Assembly: GCA_017538965.1 (NCBI GenBank)
Contig: JAFYHU010000017.1
Location: forward strand, 35,212 to 99,211
Direction: 5' to 3'
DNA from: Oscillospiraceae bacterium
GTDB taxonomy: Bacteria; Bacillota; Clostridia; Oscillospirales; Oscillospiraceae
DNA length: 64,000 nucleotides
This document shows, piece by piece, positions 34,549 to 43,369 of the stretch. Made by a program: the position numbers and the translations under genes. Below the pieces are notes generated by a model. It saw nothing but the letters and a program-made list of their open reading frames with translations. It was not told the DNA's origin and searched no databases. Each line of letters begins with the position of its first letter. Position 1 is the stretch's first letter.

Positions 34549-34989
34549 ATGAAATTCAATGAAATCTTTCACCTTGGCGTCGTGGTCGCGGACCTCGACA
34601 AGGCGGTAAAAATCTATACGGAAGAATTGGGCTACGGACCTTTCGAGATGGGTGACGGCGCCTTCTTTGCCGATAAAATCATCAACGGTGAGATCGGCCC
34701 CGGACTGCCGATGAAGACGGCAACCTACCGCTCCGGCACCTATGAGATCGAGCTCATCGAACCCACCGGCCCCTCCATTTATATGGACTTCCTGCAGAAG
34801 AACGGCCCCGGTATCCATCACGTTATCCTGAAAACCGACGAAAAGTATGCCGACGTGGTCGAGATGGCCCGGCGCGTCTCGGGCCGCCCGCCGAAGCTGG
34901 AGACCAAATTCCCGGACGGCACCCCCATCGTCGCCTATGCCGACCTGCAGGATGAGGCCGGCCTGCTGCTTGAGATCAGCGGCTGCTGA
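34549..34989 (+). CDS. VOC-superfamily metalloprotein (glyoxalase/epimerase-like)
   Basis: A 146-residue vicinal-oxygen-chelate protein with two beta-alpha-beta-beta-beta modules. Candidate metal ligands are His in FHLGVVV, Glu in YEIELIEP, His in IHHVILKT and Glu in LLLEISG, the order seen in methylmalonyl-CoA epimerase and glyoxalase I. Such proteins isomerise, epimerise or cleave small metabolites. In this operon it could epimerise or rearrange a 3-keto sugar, which is inference. The gene follows Gfo/Idh/MocA by 36 bp with AGGAGAG before the ATG. Confidence 0.83.
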   Translation: MKFNEIFHLGVVVADLDKAVKIYTEELGYGPFEMGDGAFFADKIINGEIGPGLPMKTATYRSGTYEIELIEPTGPSIYMDFLQKNGPGIHHVILKTDEKYADVVEMARRVSGRPPKLETKFPDGTPIVAYADLQDEAGLLLEISGC

Positions 34990-35024
34990 TTCTGCGGACA
35001 GAGAAACAGAGAAAGGATATTGCC

Positions 35025-35996
35025 ATGAAAATCAAAGGATTGAAAAAAGAACTTCCCCCGATTCTGGTCGGAACCTCTTCGGCCCTGTTTTCCGATGAAA
35101 TGACACCCTGGATCCCCACGGATCTGACGAAGGACCAGCAATTTGACGCCATCGACAAGCTCTGGGATCTCGGCCTGTATGCCTTCGACTGTGCCTCCGG
35201 CTACGGCGAGCGGGTCCTGGGCGAGTACCTGCAGGATCGCGGCCGCACAGAAGAAGCCGTGATCCTCACCAAGGGCTGCCATCCCAATTTTTATCGCAAG
35301 CGCGTGACTCCCTTCGATCTGCTGAGCGATTTTCACGACTCGCTGGCAAAGCTCCATCGGGAGTATATTGATATTTATATGCTGCATCGCGACGATCCCG
35401 AAGTCCCCGTGAGCGAGATCATCCCCGTGCTGGATCAGCTGCAGAAAGAGGGCAGAATCGGGATCTACGGAGCCTCCAACTGGTCGATGGAACGCTTCCG
35501 CGAAGCCAACGCCTTCGCTGCCGGGAACGGAATGGACGGCTTCCGCGCCGTGAGCCCGCATTACTCGCTCGCTCACCAGATTGACGACTGCTGGGGCGGC
35601 GGCATTTCAATCACCGGCCCCGAGCACGCCGAAGACCGCAAATGGCTGGCCGAGCATCAGATTCCCGTGTTTGCCTACTCCGCCATGTCCGGCGGTTTCG
35701 TGTCCGGCAAGTTCCGCAGCGACGACCGCGAGGCCGCGGCAGCTTTCCTCTCTGAGCTCATGAAGAAAGGCTACTGGGCGGATGAGAACTTCGAGCGCCT
35801 CGCCCGCGCCGAGAAGCTGGCGGATCAGTACGGCGTCAGCGTGGCTCAGATCGCCATGGCCTGGCTCTTTAATCAGGACCTGCAGGTTATCCCGCTGCAG
35901 GGCGGCAAATCTCCCCGCAGCTTTACCCAGACCCTTGAAGCGGCAAAGATGAAGCTGAAGCCGGAAGAAGTCCGTTGGCTGAATCTGGAAGACTGA
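35025..35996 (+). CDS. Aldo/keto reductase
   Basis: A 323-residue NADPH-dependent aldo/keto reductase. The catalytic tetrad is visible as Asp55, Tyr60 (SGYGERVLG), Lys83 (ILTKG) and His121 (YMLHRDD). The NADP-binding end of the barrel is seen at IPLQGGKSPRSFTQTLEA. It is 35 bp after the VOC gene with GAAAGGATA before its start. It may reduce a keto-sugar or aldehyde formed in the pathway. A promoter for the next gene starts just after it. Confidence 0.92.
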   Translation: MKIKGLKKELPPILVGTSSALFSDEMTPWIPTDLTKDQQFDAIDKLWDLGLYAFDCASGYGERVLGEYLQDRGRTEEAVILTKGCHPNFYRKRVTPFDLLSDFHDSLAKLHREYIDIYMLHRDDPEVPVSEIIPVLDQLQKEGRIGIYGASNWSMERFREANAFAAGNGMDGFRAVSPHYSLAHQIDDCWGGGISITGPEHAEDRKWLAEHQIPVFAYSAMSGGFVSGKFRSDDREAAAAFLSELMKKGYWADENFERLARAEKLADQYGVSVAQIAMAWLFNQDLQVIPLQGGKSPRSFTQTLEAAKMKLKPEEVRWLNLED

Positions 35997-36014
35997 GAAA
36001 AAAGACACTGCAGT

Positions 36015-36044
36015 CTGGCACTGCGACTGCAAGCATGGTATACT
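36015..36044 (+). promoter_or_regulatory. Promoter of the large glycosidase gene
   Basis: CTGGCA (36015-36020) and TATACT (36039-36044) are 18 bp apart, 37 bp before the ATG at 36081. The glycosidase may therefore be transcribed on its own as well as with the operon. Confidence 0.6.
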
Positions 36045-36080
36045 GAGATCACGATAAAACTGTTTGGAGAGGAGACCAAC

Positions 36081-38681
36081 ATGAAAGATAATCACATTCT
36101 CCCCTTCCTGTGGATGAGGGGCGAAAGCGAAGAAGTCCTGCGCACCGAACTGGAGAAGATTTACGAGGCAGGAATCCGGTCCGTCTGCCTGGAGGCGAGA
36201 CCCCATCCGGATTACGCCGGCGAAGGCTGGTGGCATGACGTCGACATCGTCATCGACGAAGCCAAAAAGCGCGGCATGACGATCTGGATTCTGGACGACG
36301 CGCACTTCCCGACCGGCATGGCCAACAACGCCATGAAGAACCACCCCGAAAAGGTACGCCGCTTCCTGGTGAGCCAGTTCGTGGACGTAGTCGGTCCCAT
36401 GCCTGCCGCGCAGGTGGACATCGACCTGCTGACGACGAAGCAGTTCACCTGGATGGACTTCGGCAAGCCCGACTACACGCCTTTCCTGAACGAGACACGC
36501 CTCGTTTCTGTCACTGCCTGCCGTGTGGCCCACGGCGACGATGAGGTGGGCGAAGCGCTGGATCTCACCGACTGCGTGAAGGACGGATACCTGACCGCGG
36601 ATATCCCTGAGGGCGTATGGCGCATTCATGTGAACATCGTCACCACCGCCTTCAACTACAAGCCCGAGTATATCAATTACATCGAGGCCGATTCCGTGCG
36701 CCTGCTGATCGACGAGGTGTATGAGAAGCACTACAAGCGCTACGCCGATCTCTTCGGCACCGTGATCGCCGGCTTCTTCTCGGACGAGCCGGGCTTCTAC
36801 AACCAGGAGAACTACGGCTACGACAACAACATCGGCCAGCGGATGCCGCTGCCCTGGGGCAAAGAGCTGGAGAGCATGCTGCTCGAGAGCTACGGCGGGA
36901 ACCTCTACCGCGACCTTCCGCTGCTGTTCGCCGACCATGACGACAAGTCCCACCGCGCGCTGCGCGTGGCTTACATGAACGCGGTAAGCACGCTCTACGG
37001 CAAAAACTTCACCAAACAGCTCGGCGACTGGTGCCAGGCGCACGGTGTCGAGTATATCGGCCATGTTGTTGAGGATTACCACGGTTACATGCGGCTCGGC
37101 GCAGGCGTCGGCCATTACTTCCGCGCCATGGAAGGCCAGCACATGGCCGGCATTGACAACATCGGCTACCAGCTGATGCCCTGCAACGACGTGGCGTCCC
37201 GCCACACCGGCTTCTCGGACATCGAGCCGACCTTCTATCACTACTACCTCGGCAAGCTCGGTGCTTCCGCTGCCGCCATCGACCCGAAAAAACGCGGCCG
37301 CCTCATGTGCGAGAACTTCGGCGCCTACGGCTGGCGCCTCGGCGTGCGCGACATGAAATGGCTGGCGGATTACTGGATCAGCCAGGGCGTCAACTACTTT
37401 GTTCCCCATGCCTTCTCCATGGCGGAGTATCCCGATAACGACTGCCCGCCGCACTTCTACGCCCGCGGCAACAACCCGCAGTTCCCCTGGTTCTGCGAGC
37501 TGATGAAGTATGTCGACCGGCTCTGCAAGCTCTTCTCCGACGGACAGAACGTCCCGCAGGTCGGCCTGCTGTTCGAGGCCGAATCCGACTGGAGCGGCGA
37601 GGCCATGAAGGGCTATTTCGTCGGCAAGGAACTGCTCAGCCACCAGCTGGACTTCATGATTCTCCCGTCGGACATCTTCTCGGGTGACGCTGCTCTGCGT
37701 GCCGGCTGTCGGGTCGAAGACGGTCAGCTGTTTGTAAACGGCCGGAGCATGAAAGCCCTGGTGGTGCCGGAGTGTGAGTTTATCCCGGCTGCTGCCGCCC
37801 GCTTCATCGCTGCCCACCCAGAACTGCCGGTCCTGTTCGTCAACCGCTTCCCCGTCGGGATCGCCGAGATGCCGGAAGACGGAAACAGCCTGCTGGCCGA
37901 CGCCCTGAAGGGCCGCGAAACCGTGGCGCTTGAGAAACTCGCCGAAACCCTGCGAAACATGGGCGTCTCCGACGATCTGACGGTGGAGGGCGCAACTCCC
38001 GCCCTGCATACTTATCACTACCACAGGGACGGCAGGGACATCTTCATGCTGATGAACGTCTCGGCTTCCGAAACCCTGAAGCTGAAGATTTGCCTTCCGG
38101 AAGCGAGCTCCTACGGCCGCTACGATGCCATGACTGACCGCATGGAGAAATTCGACAGGGTGAGTGAGCTGACAATTCGCCCGTACCAGTCCGTCATTCT
38201 GGTGACCGACCCCGAGAGCACGGTCCCGGCGAAGGCAGAACCCGGCGTCAGCCGCGAGAGCATCAAGCTTGAGCTCTTTGACCTCCTGCTCAAGGGTATC
38301 GGCGAAACGCCCTGCGAGACGATGGCCGACTTCGAGCTGCAGCCCGTCTCCAATATCCGTCCGGACTTTTCGGGCATTCTGGAATACCGTACGACGTTTA
38401 CGCTGTACAGCCTGCCGCAGCAGGCCGTCTTCTCGGCGCAGCATGTCTATGAGTGCCTGGCCCTGACGGTGAACGGCAAAACGCTGTCGCCGGTCTATGT
38501 GCCGCCCTATGAGCTGGATATCACCGACGCCCTGAAAACCGGCGAGAATGAACTGACCGTCTATGTCGCCACCACCGCGCTGCGCGACGCCAACACCAAA
38601 CCCGGCATCTTCGGCAAAGAGCGCACCATCCTCGAGCCCACCGGCATGTTCGGCCGCGTCGAAATCCGTCTGTACGAATAA
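36081..38681 (+). CDS. Large glycosidase, GH106/GH2-like clan (possible alpha-L-rhamnosidase)
   Basis: An 866-residue protein. The N-terminal TIM-barrel part has an alpha/beta pattern, the conserved WILDDAHFPTG and a FFSDEPGFYN segment with acidic residues suited to catalysis. A CENFGAYGWRLGVRDMKWLADYW region and VNYFVPHAFS follow. The last ~120 residues look like a galactose-binding/GH2 sugar-binding sandwich. This layout recalls GH106 rhamnosidases and GH2-like orphan glycosidases of Firmicutes. No signal peptide is present, so it acts in the cytoplasm. An L-rhamnose-type operon 6.6 kb away would fit rhamnose release. Family placement is tentative. Confidence 0.75.
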   Translation: MKDNHILPFLWMRGESEEVLRTELEKIYEAGIRSVCLEARPHPDYAGEGWWHDVDIVIDEAKKRGMTIWILDDAHFPTGMANNAMKNHPEKVRRFLVSQFVDVVGPMPAAQVDIDLLTTKQFTWMDFGKPDYTPFLNETRLVSVTACRVAHGDDEVGEALDLTDCVKDGYLTADIPEGVWRIHVNIVTTAFNYKPEYINYIEADSVRLLIDEVYEKHYKRYADLFGTVIAGFFSDEPGFYNQENYGYDNNIGQRMPLPWGKELESMLLESYGGNLYRDLPLLFADHDDKSHRALRVAYMNAVSTLYGKNFTKQLGDWCQAHGVEYIGHVVEDYHGYMRLGAGVGHYFRAMEGQHMAGIDNIGYQLMPCNDVASRHTGFSDIEPTFYHYYLGKLGASAAAIDPKKRGRLMCENFGAYGWRLGVRDMKWLADYWISQGVNYFVPHAFSMAEYPDNDCPPHFYARGNNPQFPWFCELMKYVDRLCKLFSDGQNVPQVGLLFEAESDWSGEAMKGYFVGKELLSHQLDFMILPSDIFSGDAALRAGCRVEDGQLFVNGRSMKALVVPECEFIPAAAARFIAAHPELPVLFVNRFPVGIAEMPEDGNSLLADALKGRETVALEKLAETLRNMGVSDDLTVEGATPALHTYHYHRDGRDIFMLMNVSASETLKLKICLPEASSYGRYDAMTDRMEKFDRVSELTIRPYQSVILVTDPESTVPAKAEPGVSRESIKLELFDLLLKGIGETPCETMADFELQPVSNIRPDFSGILEYRTTFTLYSLPQQAVFSAQHVYECLALTVNGKTLSPVYVPPYELDITDALKTGENELTVYVATTALRDANTKPGIFGKERTILEPTGMFGRVEIRLYE

Positions 38682-38693
38682 AGAGAAAAACAG

Positions 38694-38737
38694 AAAGACG
38701 ACAGCCTTCCGCCAATACGCGGAAGGCTGTCGTCTTT
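38694..38737. terminator. Bidirectional terminator between glycosidase and lipoprotein genes
   Basis: A 19-bp perfect stem (AAAGACGACAGCCTTCCGC and its complement) with a 6-nt loop. It directly abuts the stop codon of the lipoprotein gene. Part of its right arm (AGGCTGTCGTCTTT) is repeated just inside that gene. Confidence 0.9.
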
Positions 38738-39331
38738 TCAGGCACACAGGCTGTCGTCTTTCAGTACCAGATAGTTATAGGTGTTTCCGTCAACTTCTTC
38801 CGAGTACGTATCAAAGGTTCCGATCACGGTGATTTCAGAACCGGGATCGGGATAGTCGTCCGGGTAGACACGGTTTTCTGACAGCTGGAATTCCAGCCCC
38901 TGGGCACAGCAGGCGGTCGCGTCCTGAACGATGCAGGCATAGTAGCGTTCTCCGTCATACTCCTGCGTGGCGAAAAGGCCCCGCATTTTCACGCTTTTCC
39001 CGAAGTATTCTTCCGGCTCGACCATCATGGCATAGACCTCGGAATAGACCATCGTGCTGCTGAGTTGGGTCAGATCCACGTCGACGGCATCGGGATCTTT
39101 TTCCTGCGGCGCTGCGATTTCTGCCAAAACGGAAACAGATTCCGGCGTAGGTGCTGGGAGAGGCACAGGCGTGGGATCAGATGTCACCGCAGGCGCGGCA
39201 GGAGAGACTTCTTCCGCCGGTTTCGTGTCTGCTGCAGGAGCGCCTGTCTCATCGGGAGCAGCGCCCGAGCCGCAGCCGGCCAGAGAAAGAGCCACGGACA
39301 GGGCAAGCAGGAGAATGAGGGCTTTTTTCAT
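38738..39331 (-). CDS. Lipoprotein translationally coupled to ZnuB
   Basis: A 197-residue secreted lipoprotein. The signal peptide MKKALILLLALSVALSLAG is followed by the lipobox Cys (LAGCGS). A Pro/Ala/Thr-rich linker (about 25-75) leads to a C-terminal small domain with EPEEYFGKSVKMRGLF, RYYACIVQDATACCAQGLEF and a VIGTFDTY strand, an OB-fold-like pattern. The ATG overlaps the ZnuB stop as ATGA. It may help zinc uptake at the surface. The Cys pair (ACC) could bind metal. I do not know a named family. Confidence 0.75.
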   Translation of the reverse strand: MKKALILLLALSVALSLAGCGSGAAPDETGAPAADTKPAEEVSPAAPAVTSDPTPVPLPAPTPESVSVLAEIAAPQEKDPDAVDVDLTQLSSTMVYSEVYAMMVEPEEYFGKSVKMRGLFATQEYDGERYYACIVQDATACCAQGLEFQLSENRVYPDDYPDPGSEITVIGTFDTYSEEVDGNTYNYLVLKDDSLCA

Positions 39332-40182
39332 GCGTGAACACCTCCCATAAATGCGCCGAAGGCGGAGAAAACAAAGAACATGACGATGTCCGCCGCGACA
39401 ATGGTCGAACCGACCGGCGTGCCGGCGAGGATGGAGATCAGGATGCCGAGCAGCGAACAGAAGACGGAGAAGACGGCCGAGCAGATTGTTACGCTGCGAA
39501 AGCTCCGGAACACGCGCATGGCGGAAAGCGCCGGGAAGATAACCAGCGCCGAGATCAGCAGCGAGCCGACCAGATTCATGGCCAGCACGATGATGACCGC
39601 GATAATGACCGCGATGATGAAGTTGTAGACCTTCGTTTTTACACCGGTTGCGGCGGCAAAGCTCTCGTCGAAGGTGACAGCAAAAACCTTGTGATAGAAG
39701 AACACAAAGGCAGCCACGACAATCACAGACAGCACCGCGCACAGCCGCACCTCGGTTTTCGTCAGCGTGAGGATCGAGGTCGACCCGAACAGGGTGGAAC
39801 ATACGTCGCCGGAGAGATTCCCGGAAGGAGTAAAGAGATTCATGAGCAGATAGCCGACGGCCAGCGCACCGACCGAGATCATGGCGACGGCCGCATCTCC
39901 TTTGATTTTGGCATTCTGGCCGGTTCGCAGCAGCGCGACCGCGCTGAGGATCGTGATAAGCAGCACCAGAGGCATATCGTTCGTGAAATGCAGCACTGAG
40001 GCGATCGCCATCGCGCCGAAAGCCACATGGCTCAGCCCGTCTCCGATGAAGGAGAAACGCTTCAGCACGAGTGTCACGCCGAGCAGGGAAGAGCAGAGGG
40101 AGATCAGCACGCCCACGGCCAGCGCATAGCGCACGAAGGGATACTGCCAGTAGAGCGTCAGCTTATTCAGGATTTCCGTCAC
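39328..40182 (-). CDS. znuB: Zinc ABC transporter permease (ZnuB/AdcB family)
   Basis: A 284-residue ABC-3 family permease with about 8-9 hydrophobic helices. LGVTLVLKRFSFIGDGLSHVAFGAMAIA is the family signature near the start. Its start overlaps the end of the ATPase gene by 4 bp (ATGA). With ZnuC and ZnuA it forms the metal importer. Zinc rather than manganese is inferred from the His/acid-rich loop of the binding protein. Confidence 0.93.
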   Translation of the reverse strand: MTEILNKLTLYWQYPFVRYALAVGVLISLCSSLLGVTLVLKRFSFIGDGLSHVAFGAMAIASVLHFTNDMPLVLLITILSAVALLRTGQNAKIKGDAAVAMISVGALAVGYLLMNLFTPSGNLSGDVCSTLFGSTSILTLTKTEVRLCAVLSVIVVAAFVFFYHKVFAVTFDESFAAATGVKTKVYNFIIAVIIAVIIVLAMNLVGSLLISALVIFPALSAMRVFRSFRSVTICSAVFSVFCSLLGILISILAGTPVGSTIVAADIVMFFVFSAFGAFMGGVHA

Positions 40183-40886
40183 AGCACGTCGCCTCCTTTC
40201 ATAAAGACCGTGCCGATCCCGCTCTCCTGATAAGCCGCGTTTGTCCCGAAGAAGACCCGGTCGCCGATGTGCAGGATATGGCTTGCATAGCGGAGTGCAG
40301 CAGCGATGTCATGGGAGATCATGATGATTGTGATGCTTTGCTCCTTGTTGAGCTTTTCGATCAGTTCATACATCTCCGCCGTCACTCTGGGATCGAGGCC
40401 GGAGACCGGCTCGTCCAGAAAGAGCAGCTTGCTTGTTGCGCAAAGCGCGCGGGCAAGCAATACCCGCTGCTGCTGACCGCCGGACAGCTCCCGATAGCAG
40501 CGCCGGCTCAGAGCTTCGATTCCCATTGCACGGATATTCTCTTCCGCCTGCTGTTTTTCCGCTTTCGTGTAGAAAGGCCGCCATCCGCATTTTCCCTCGA
40601 AGCCCGAGAGTACGACCTCCCGTACGGAGGCGGGAAAGTCTTTCTGAACCGGCGTCTGCTGGGGCAGGTATCCGATTTCACTGACACGGAGCCCGTCGCC
40701 TGTCAGGATCTGTCCGGCCAGGGGCCGCTGCAGACCGAGGATGGTCCGCATGAGGGTGCTTTTGCCGGATCCGTTCTCTCCGACGATACAGAGATAGTCT
40801 CCGCTGTTCACTTCAAACGACAGGTCATGAAGAATTTCCCGGCCGTCATAACCGAGACACAGATTCTGACAGGTGATGAGCGCCAT
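40179..40886 (-). CDS. znuC: Zinc ABC transporter ATP-binding protein
   Basis: A 235-residue ABC ATPase. The Walker A motif is GENGSGKST (36-44), the signature LSGGQQQRVLLARAL is near 137-151 and the Walker B segment LLFLDEPVSGLD follows. The gene follows the binding-protein gene by 10 bp and overlaps the permease gene. It powers metal import through ZnuB. Confidence 0.94.
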   Translation of the reverse strand: MALITCQNLCLGYDGREILHDLSFEVNSGDYLCIVGENGSGKSTLMRTILGLQRPLAGQILTGDGLRVSEIGYLPQQTPVQKDFPASVREVVLSGFEGKCGWRPFYTKAEKQQAEENIRAMGIEALSRRCYRELSGGQQQRVLLARALCATSKLLFLDEPVSGLDPRVTAEMYELIEKLNKEQSITIIMISHDIAAALRYASHILHIGDRVFFGTNAAYQESGIGTVFMKGGDVL

Positions 40887-40896
40887 TGTATCCTCC

Positions 40897-41898
40897 TCAG
40901 CCCAGGGCGGCTTTCATTACGGCAAGGTTCTGTTCCATGATGGAGAGATAGCCGGCGCCGGCGGATACGTCCTTTGCCGTGGTGGACTGCATGGAATCCA
41001 TCGTCAGAATCTGTTGATCCCTGCTCTGCGTGCACTCGACGATGGTACGGGCAATGCTGCCGTCCGCGCTTTCAATCTGCAGGACGGCGGGAAGCCCGAG
41101 TTCATCCAGCTTGTTTGCCAGAAAGATGATCGTTTCAAAGCTGGCCTCCGTCTCTGCGGAGCAGCCGACAAAGGCGGCATAGTAGTCCAGGCCGTAGTCG
41201 TCCGCCAGGTAGCGGAAGGGGAAACGGTCTCCGAACAGCATCGTATGATACGCCGCTTCGTCAACGGCTTCCCGATACTGCGCGTCCAGGGCGTCCAGAT
41301 TCCCGATATATTCATCGGCATTGGCGGTATAGACAGCCTGATCGGCGCTGTCGATTTTCCCGAGCGCATCGGAAATGGCGCGGCAGAGGACGGCGGCGTT
41401 CTTCAGCGAGAGCCAGACGTGCTCGTCGTATTCAGGCTCTTCCTCTTCCTGCTCATGGCCGTGAGTTTCGTCATCTTCTTCGTGCTCCTGCTCCATGCCT
41501 TCGACGACTTCCTCTTCCTTGACGGCATCGCCGAGAACGTCCATCAGACTGATGACCGTCATGTTCTTATTGGTCGCTTCCTGCAAAGCGTCCTCAACCC
41601 ATTCATCGCTCTCACCGCCCACATAGATGAACAGGTCGCAGCCGGATATGCGGACGATGTCATCCGCGGTGGGCTGATAGCTGTGCAGGTCCACCCCGTT
41701 ATCCAGAAGCATGCATACCTCGGCATTCGCCGCCAGGTCCCCCATGATGTTTTCGACCCAGTCATAAATCGGGAAGATCGTGGTTACGATGCTCAGCTTC
41801 GGCGCGGGAGCAGCTTCCTCCGCAAAGGCGGTCCCGCAGACGGAGAACGTGCCAAGCGCGAGGGCAAGGATCAGAAATACAGATAATAGCTTTTTCAT
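40897..41898 (-). CDS. znuA: Zinc ABC transporter substrate-binding protein (ZnuA/AdcA family)
   Basis: A 333-residue exported cluster A-I binding protein. The signal peptide (MKKLLSVFLILALALGTFSVCGTAFA) has no lipobox Cys directly after cleavage, although a Cys lies in it. Ligand candidates include the His in DLHSYQPT and in DEHVWLS. Between about 150 and 175 is an acidic loop with His (EDDETHGHEQEEEE), typical of zinc binders. GDRFPFRYLADDYGLDYY marks the C-terminal lobe. Start 41898 is chosen from GGAGG upstream. It is the first gene of the operon, and a long stem-loop lies in its leader. Confidence 0.92.
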   Translation of the reverse strand: MKKLLSVFLILALALGTFSVCGTAFAEEAAPAPKLSIVTTIFPIYDWVENIMGDLAANAEVCMLLDNGVDLHSYQPTADDIVRISGCDLFIYVGGESDEWVEDALQEATNKNMTVISLMDVLGDAVKEEEVVEGMEQEHEEDDETHGHEQEEEEPEYDEHVWLSLKNAAVLCRAISDALGKIDSADQAVYTANADEYIGNLDALDAQYREAVDEAAYHTMLFGDRFPFRYLADDYGLDYYAAFVGCSAETEASFETIIFLANKLDELGLPAVLQIESADGSIARTIVECTQSRDQQILTMDSMQSTTAKDVSAGAGYLSIMEQNLAVMKAALG

Positions 41899-41939
41899 AA
41901 TAATACCTCCGGATTCAATCCAAAAATGAGCGCAAAAAG

Positions 41940-41996
41940 ACAAGGGGTACGGCAAAGCCAAATAAGCCTGTTCCGTTGAACAGACTGACCCCTTGT
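41940..41996 (-). terminator. Stem-loop in the znuA leader region
   Basis: A 9-bp outer stem (ACAAGGGGT/ACCCCTTGT) encloses a second stem CTGTTC/GAACAG. On the minus strand it is followed by CTTTTTGC, so it may terminate the upstream small gene or attenuate znuA. No zinc-regulator (Zur) box was recognised. Confidence 0.55.
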
Positions 41997-42010
41997 ACGG
42001 AAAGTCGGAT

Positions 42011-42304
42011 TTAATCCGAGAGTTTAACTTTTAAGACGGTCAGCGTAAGCGGCCGGACGAAGCAGCCGTTATCATCCGAAGATGCCCGGACCGATGCGTA
42101 CAGGCACCGTGCCGCCGACAGAAGCAGCGCGGCAATCAGAATCGTCTTGAGCAGATTCCCGCAGACCTGAAGCTGCGCGCAGATGACGCAGTCGTCGCCG
42201 CAGCAGTCATGGTCGGCCTCAAGCGCAATATACAGAACGGAGAAGAGCATGACAAACGCCAGCAGCAGTGCAAGCAAAGCCGCCTCATGCTTCGGTCTGG
42301 TCAT
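42011..42304 (-). CDS. Small two-helix membrane protein with a Cys cluster
   Basis: A 97-residue protein with two membrane segments (about 9-30 and 55-72) separated by DHDCCGDDCVICAQLQVC, a loop with five Cys and one His that looks metal-binding. GGGAG lies 8 bp before the ATG. It is transcribed toward znuA, with a stem-loop between. Its place suggests a link to metal homeostasis, but I do not recognise the family. Confidence 0.65.
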   Translation of the reverse strand: MTRPKHEAALLALLLAFVMLFSVLYIALEADHDCCGDDCVICAQLQVCGNLLKTILIAALLLSAARCLYASVRASSDDNGCFVRPLTLTVLKVKLSD

Positions 42305-42450
42305 GATCTCATCTCCCTTCGTCTGGCAATTGTTATTTCTGACAGTCTGCGTAGATTCAAGTAAAAATACACCCGGCACCCGTGTTTGTCAAGAAAAAGA
42401 ATCTCTTCGAGACCTTTTCCCTTGCTTTCTGCGGACAGAGAACTCTGAAA

Positions 42451-42496
42451 AAAGCCCGGAGCAAGCGGCTGTTGAAGCCTTTCGTTCCGAGCTTTT
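42451..42496 (-). terminator. Terminator after the Mrp gene
   Basis: AAGC.CGGA pairs with TCCG.GCTT, followed on the minus strand by TTTTTTC. A similar hairpin (shared AGCCCGGA and TTCCGAGCTTT) occurs at 49289-49330. Confidence 0.75.
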
Positions 42497-42530
42497 CTTA
42501 TATTCTTTTTGTTAGGCGCATGTCCTTCTC

Positions 42531-43355
42531 TTACAGCAGCTTCTCTGCCAGCTCGTCCAGCCAGCGGCCGTCAACAGACTCTATTCTGCCTGTGTCGCAG
42601 GCAGCGGAGATCGACGGGTCAATGGGCAGGCGGGCGGCAGCGTCGATGCCGAAATGCTCCGAGATTTCCGCCAGATGGCTTTCGCCGAAAATGCTGTGCT
42701 CTTTTCCGCACTGATCGCACACGAAGTAAGACATGTTCTCCACAAGACCCAGTACGGGGATGTTCATCATCCGCGCCATGTTCACGGCTTTTTCCACGAT
42801 CATGCCTACCAGTTCCTGCGGGGAAGTCACAATCAGAATCCCGTCCAGCGGCAGGGACTGAAAGACGGTCAGGGAAACATCGCCGGTGCCGGGAGGCATG
42901 TCCACAAACATATAGTCCACATCGCCCCAGATCACATCCGACCAGAACTGCTTGACAGCACCCGCAATAACAGGGCCGCGCCACACGACCGGGTCCGTTT
43001 CGTTTTCAAGCAGCAGATTGAGAGACACCATTTTGATCCCGGTTGAACTGACAGCGGGGAGCATCGCATCGCCGACACCCATCAGCTGTCCGTGAACACC
43101 GAAAGCCTTGGGGATGGACGGACCGGTGACATCCGCGTCCAAGATTGCCACATTGTAACCGCGCCGCCTCATGTTGACGGCCATCAGCGAGGTGATCAGG
43201 GATTTGCCGACGCCGCCTTTGCCGCTGACGACGCCGATGACCTTTTTCACATGGCTTCCTGCGTTGGCAGGTGCTGAAAAGTCGGGCATCTGCCCATCCC
43301 GGCTGGGGCAGTTCTCGCTGCAGCTGGAACAATCATGATTGCAATTCTCGCTCAT
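42531..43355 (-). CDS. Mrp/NBP35-family Fe-S cluster carrier ATPase
   Basis: A 274-residue P-loop ATPase. The deviant Walker A motif is GVVSGKGGVGKSLIT (about 35-49), with the Mrp signature FVDMPPGTGDVSLTV and a C-terminal YFVCDQCGKEHSIFG with two Cys that bridge a cluster. The N-terminus carries a Cys motif (CNHDCSSCSENC) like that of the NBP35 branch. It assembles or carries Fe-S clusters to target proteins. Start 43355 follows GAAGGTG. It lies 14 bp after the DUF134 gene in one operon. Confidence 0.93.
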   Translation of the reverse strand: MSENCNHDCSSCSENCPSRDGQMPDFSAPANAGSHVKKVIGVVSGKGGVGKSLITSLMAVNMRRRGYNVAILDADVTGPSIPKAFGVHGQLMGVGDAMLPAVSSTGIKMVSLNLLLENETDPVVWRGPVIAGAVKQFWSDVIWGDVDYMFVDMPPGTGDVSLTVFQSLPLDGILIVTSPQELVGMIVEKAVNMARMMNIPVLGLVENMSYFVCDQCGKEHSIFGESHLAEISEHFGIDAAARLPIDPSISAACDTGRIESVDGRWLDELAEKLL

Positions 43356-43369
43356 AACGACACCTTCTT

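Noticed and set aside
35607-38747. A 1046-codon open frame antisense to the large glycosidase gene
   Set aside because: It is a high-GC shadow frame. The + strand gene has a ribosome binding site, promoter and conserved motifs, while the antisense translation has none.
41940-41996. znuA leader stem-loop considered as a known riboswitch
   Set aside because: No conserved core of any riboswitch class was recognised; a plain terminator or attenuator explains it.
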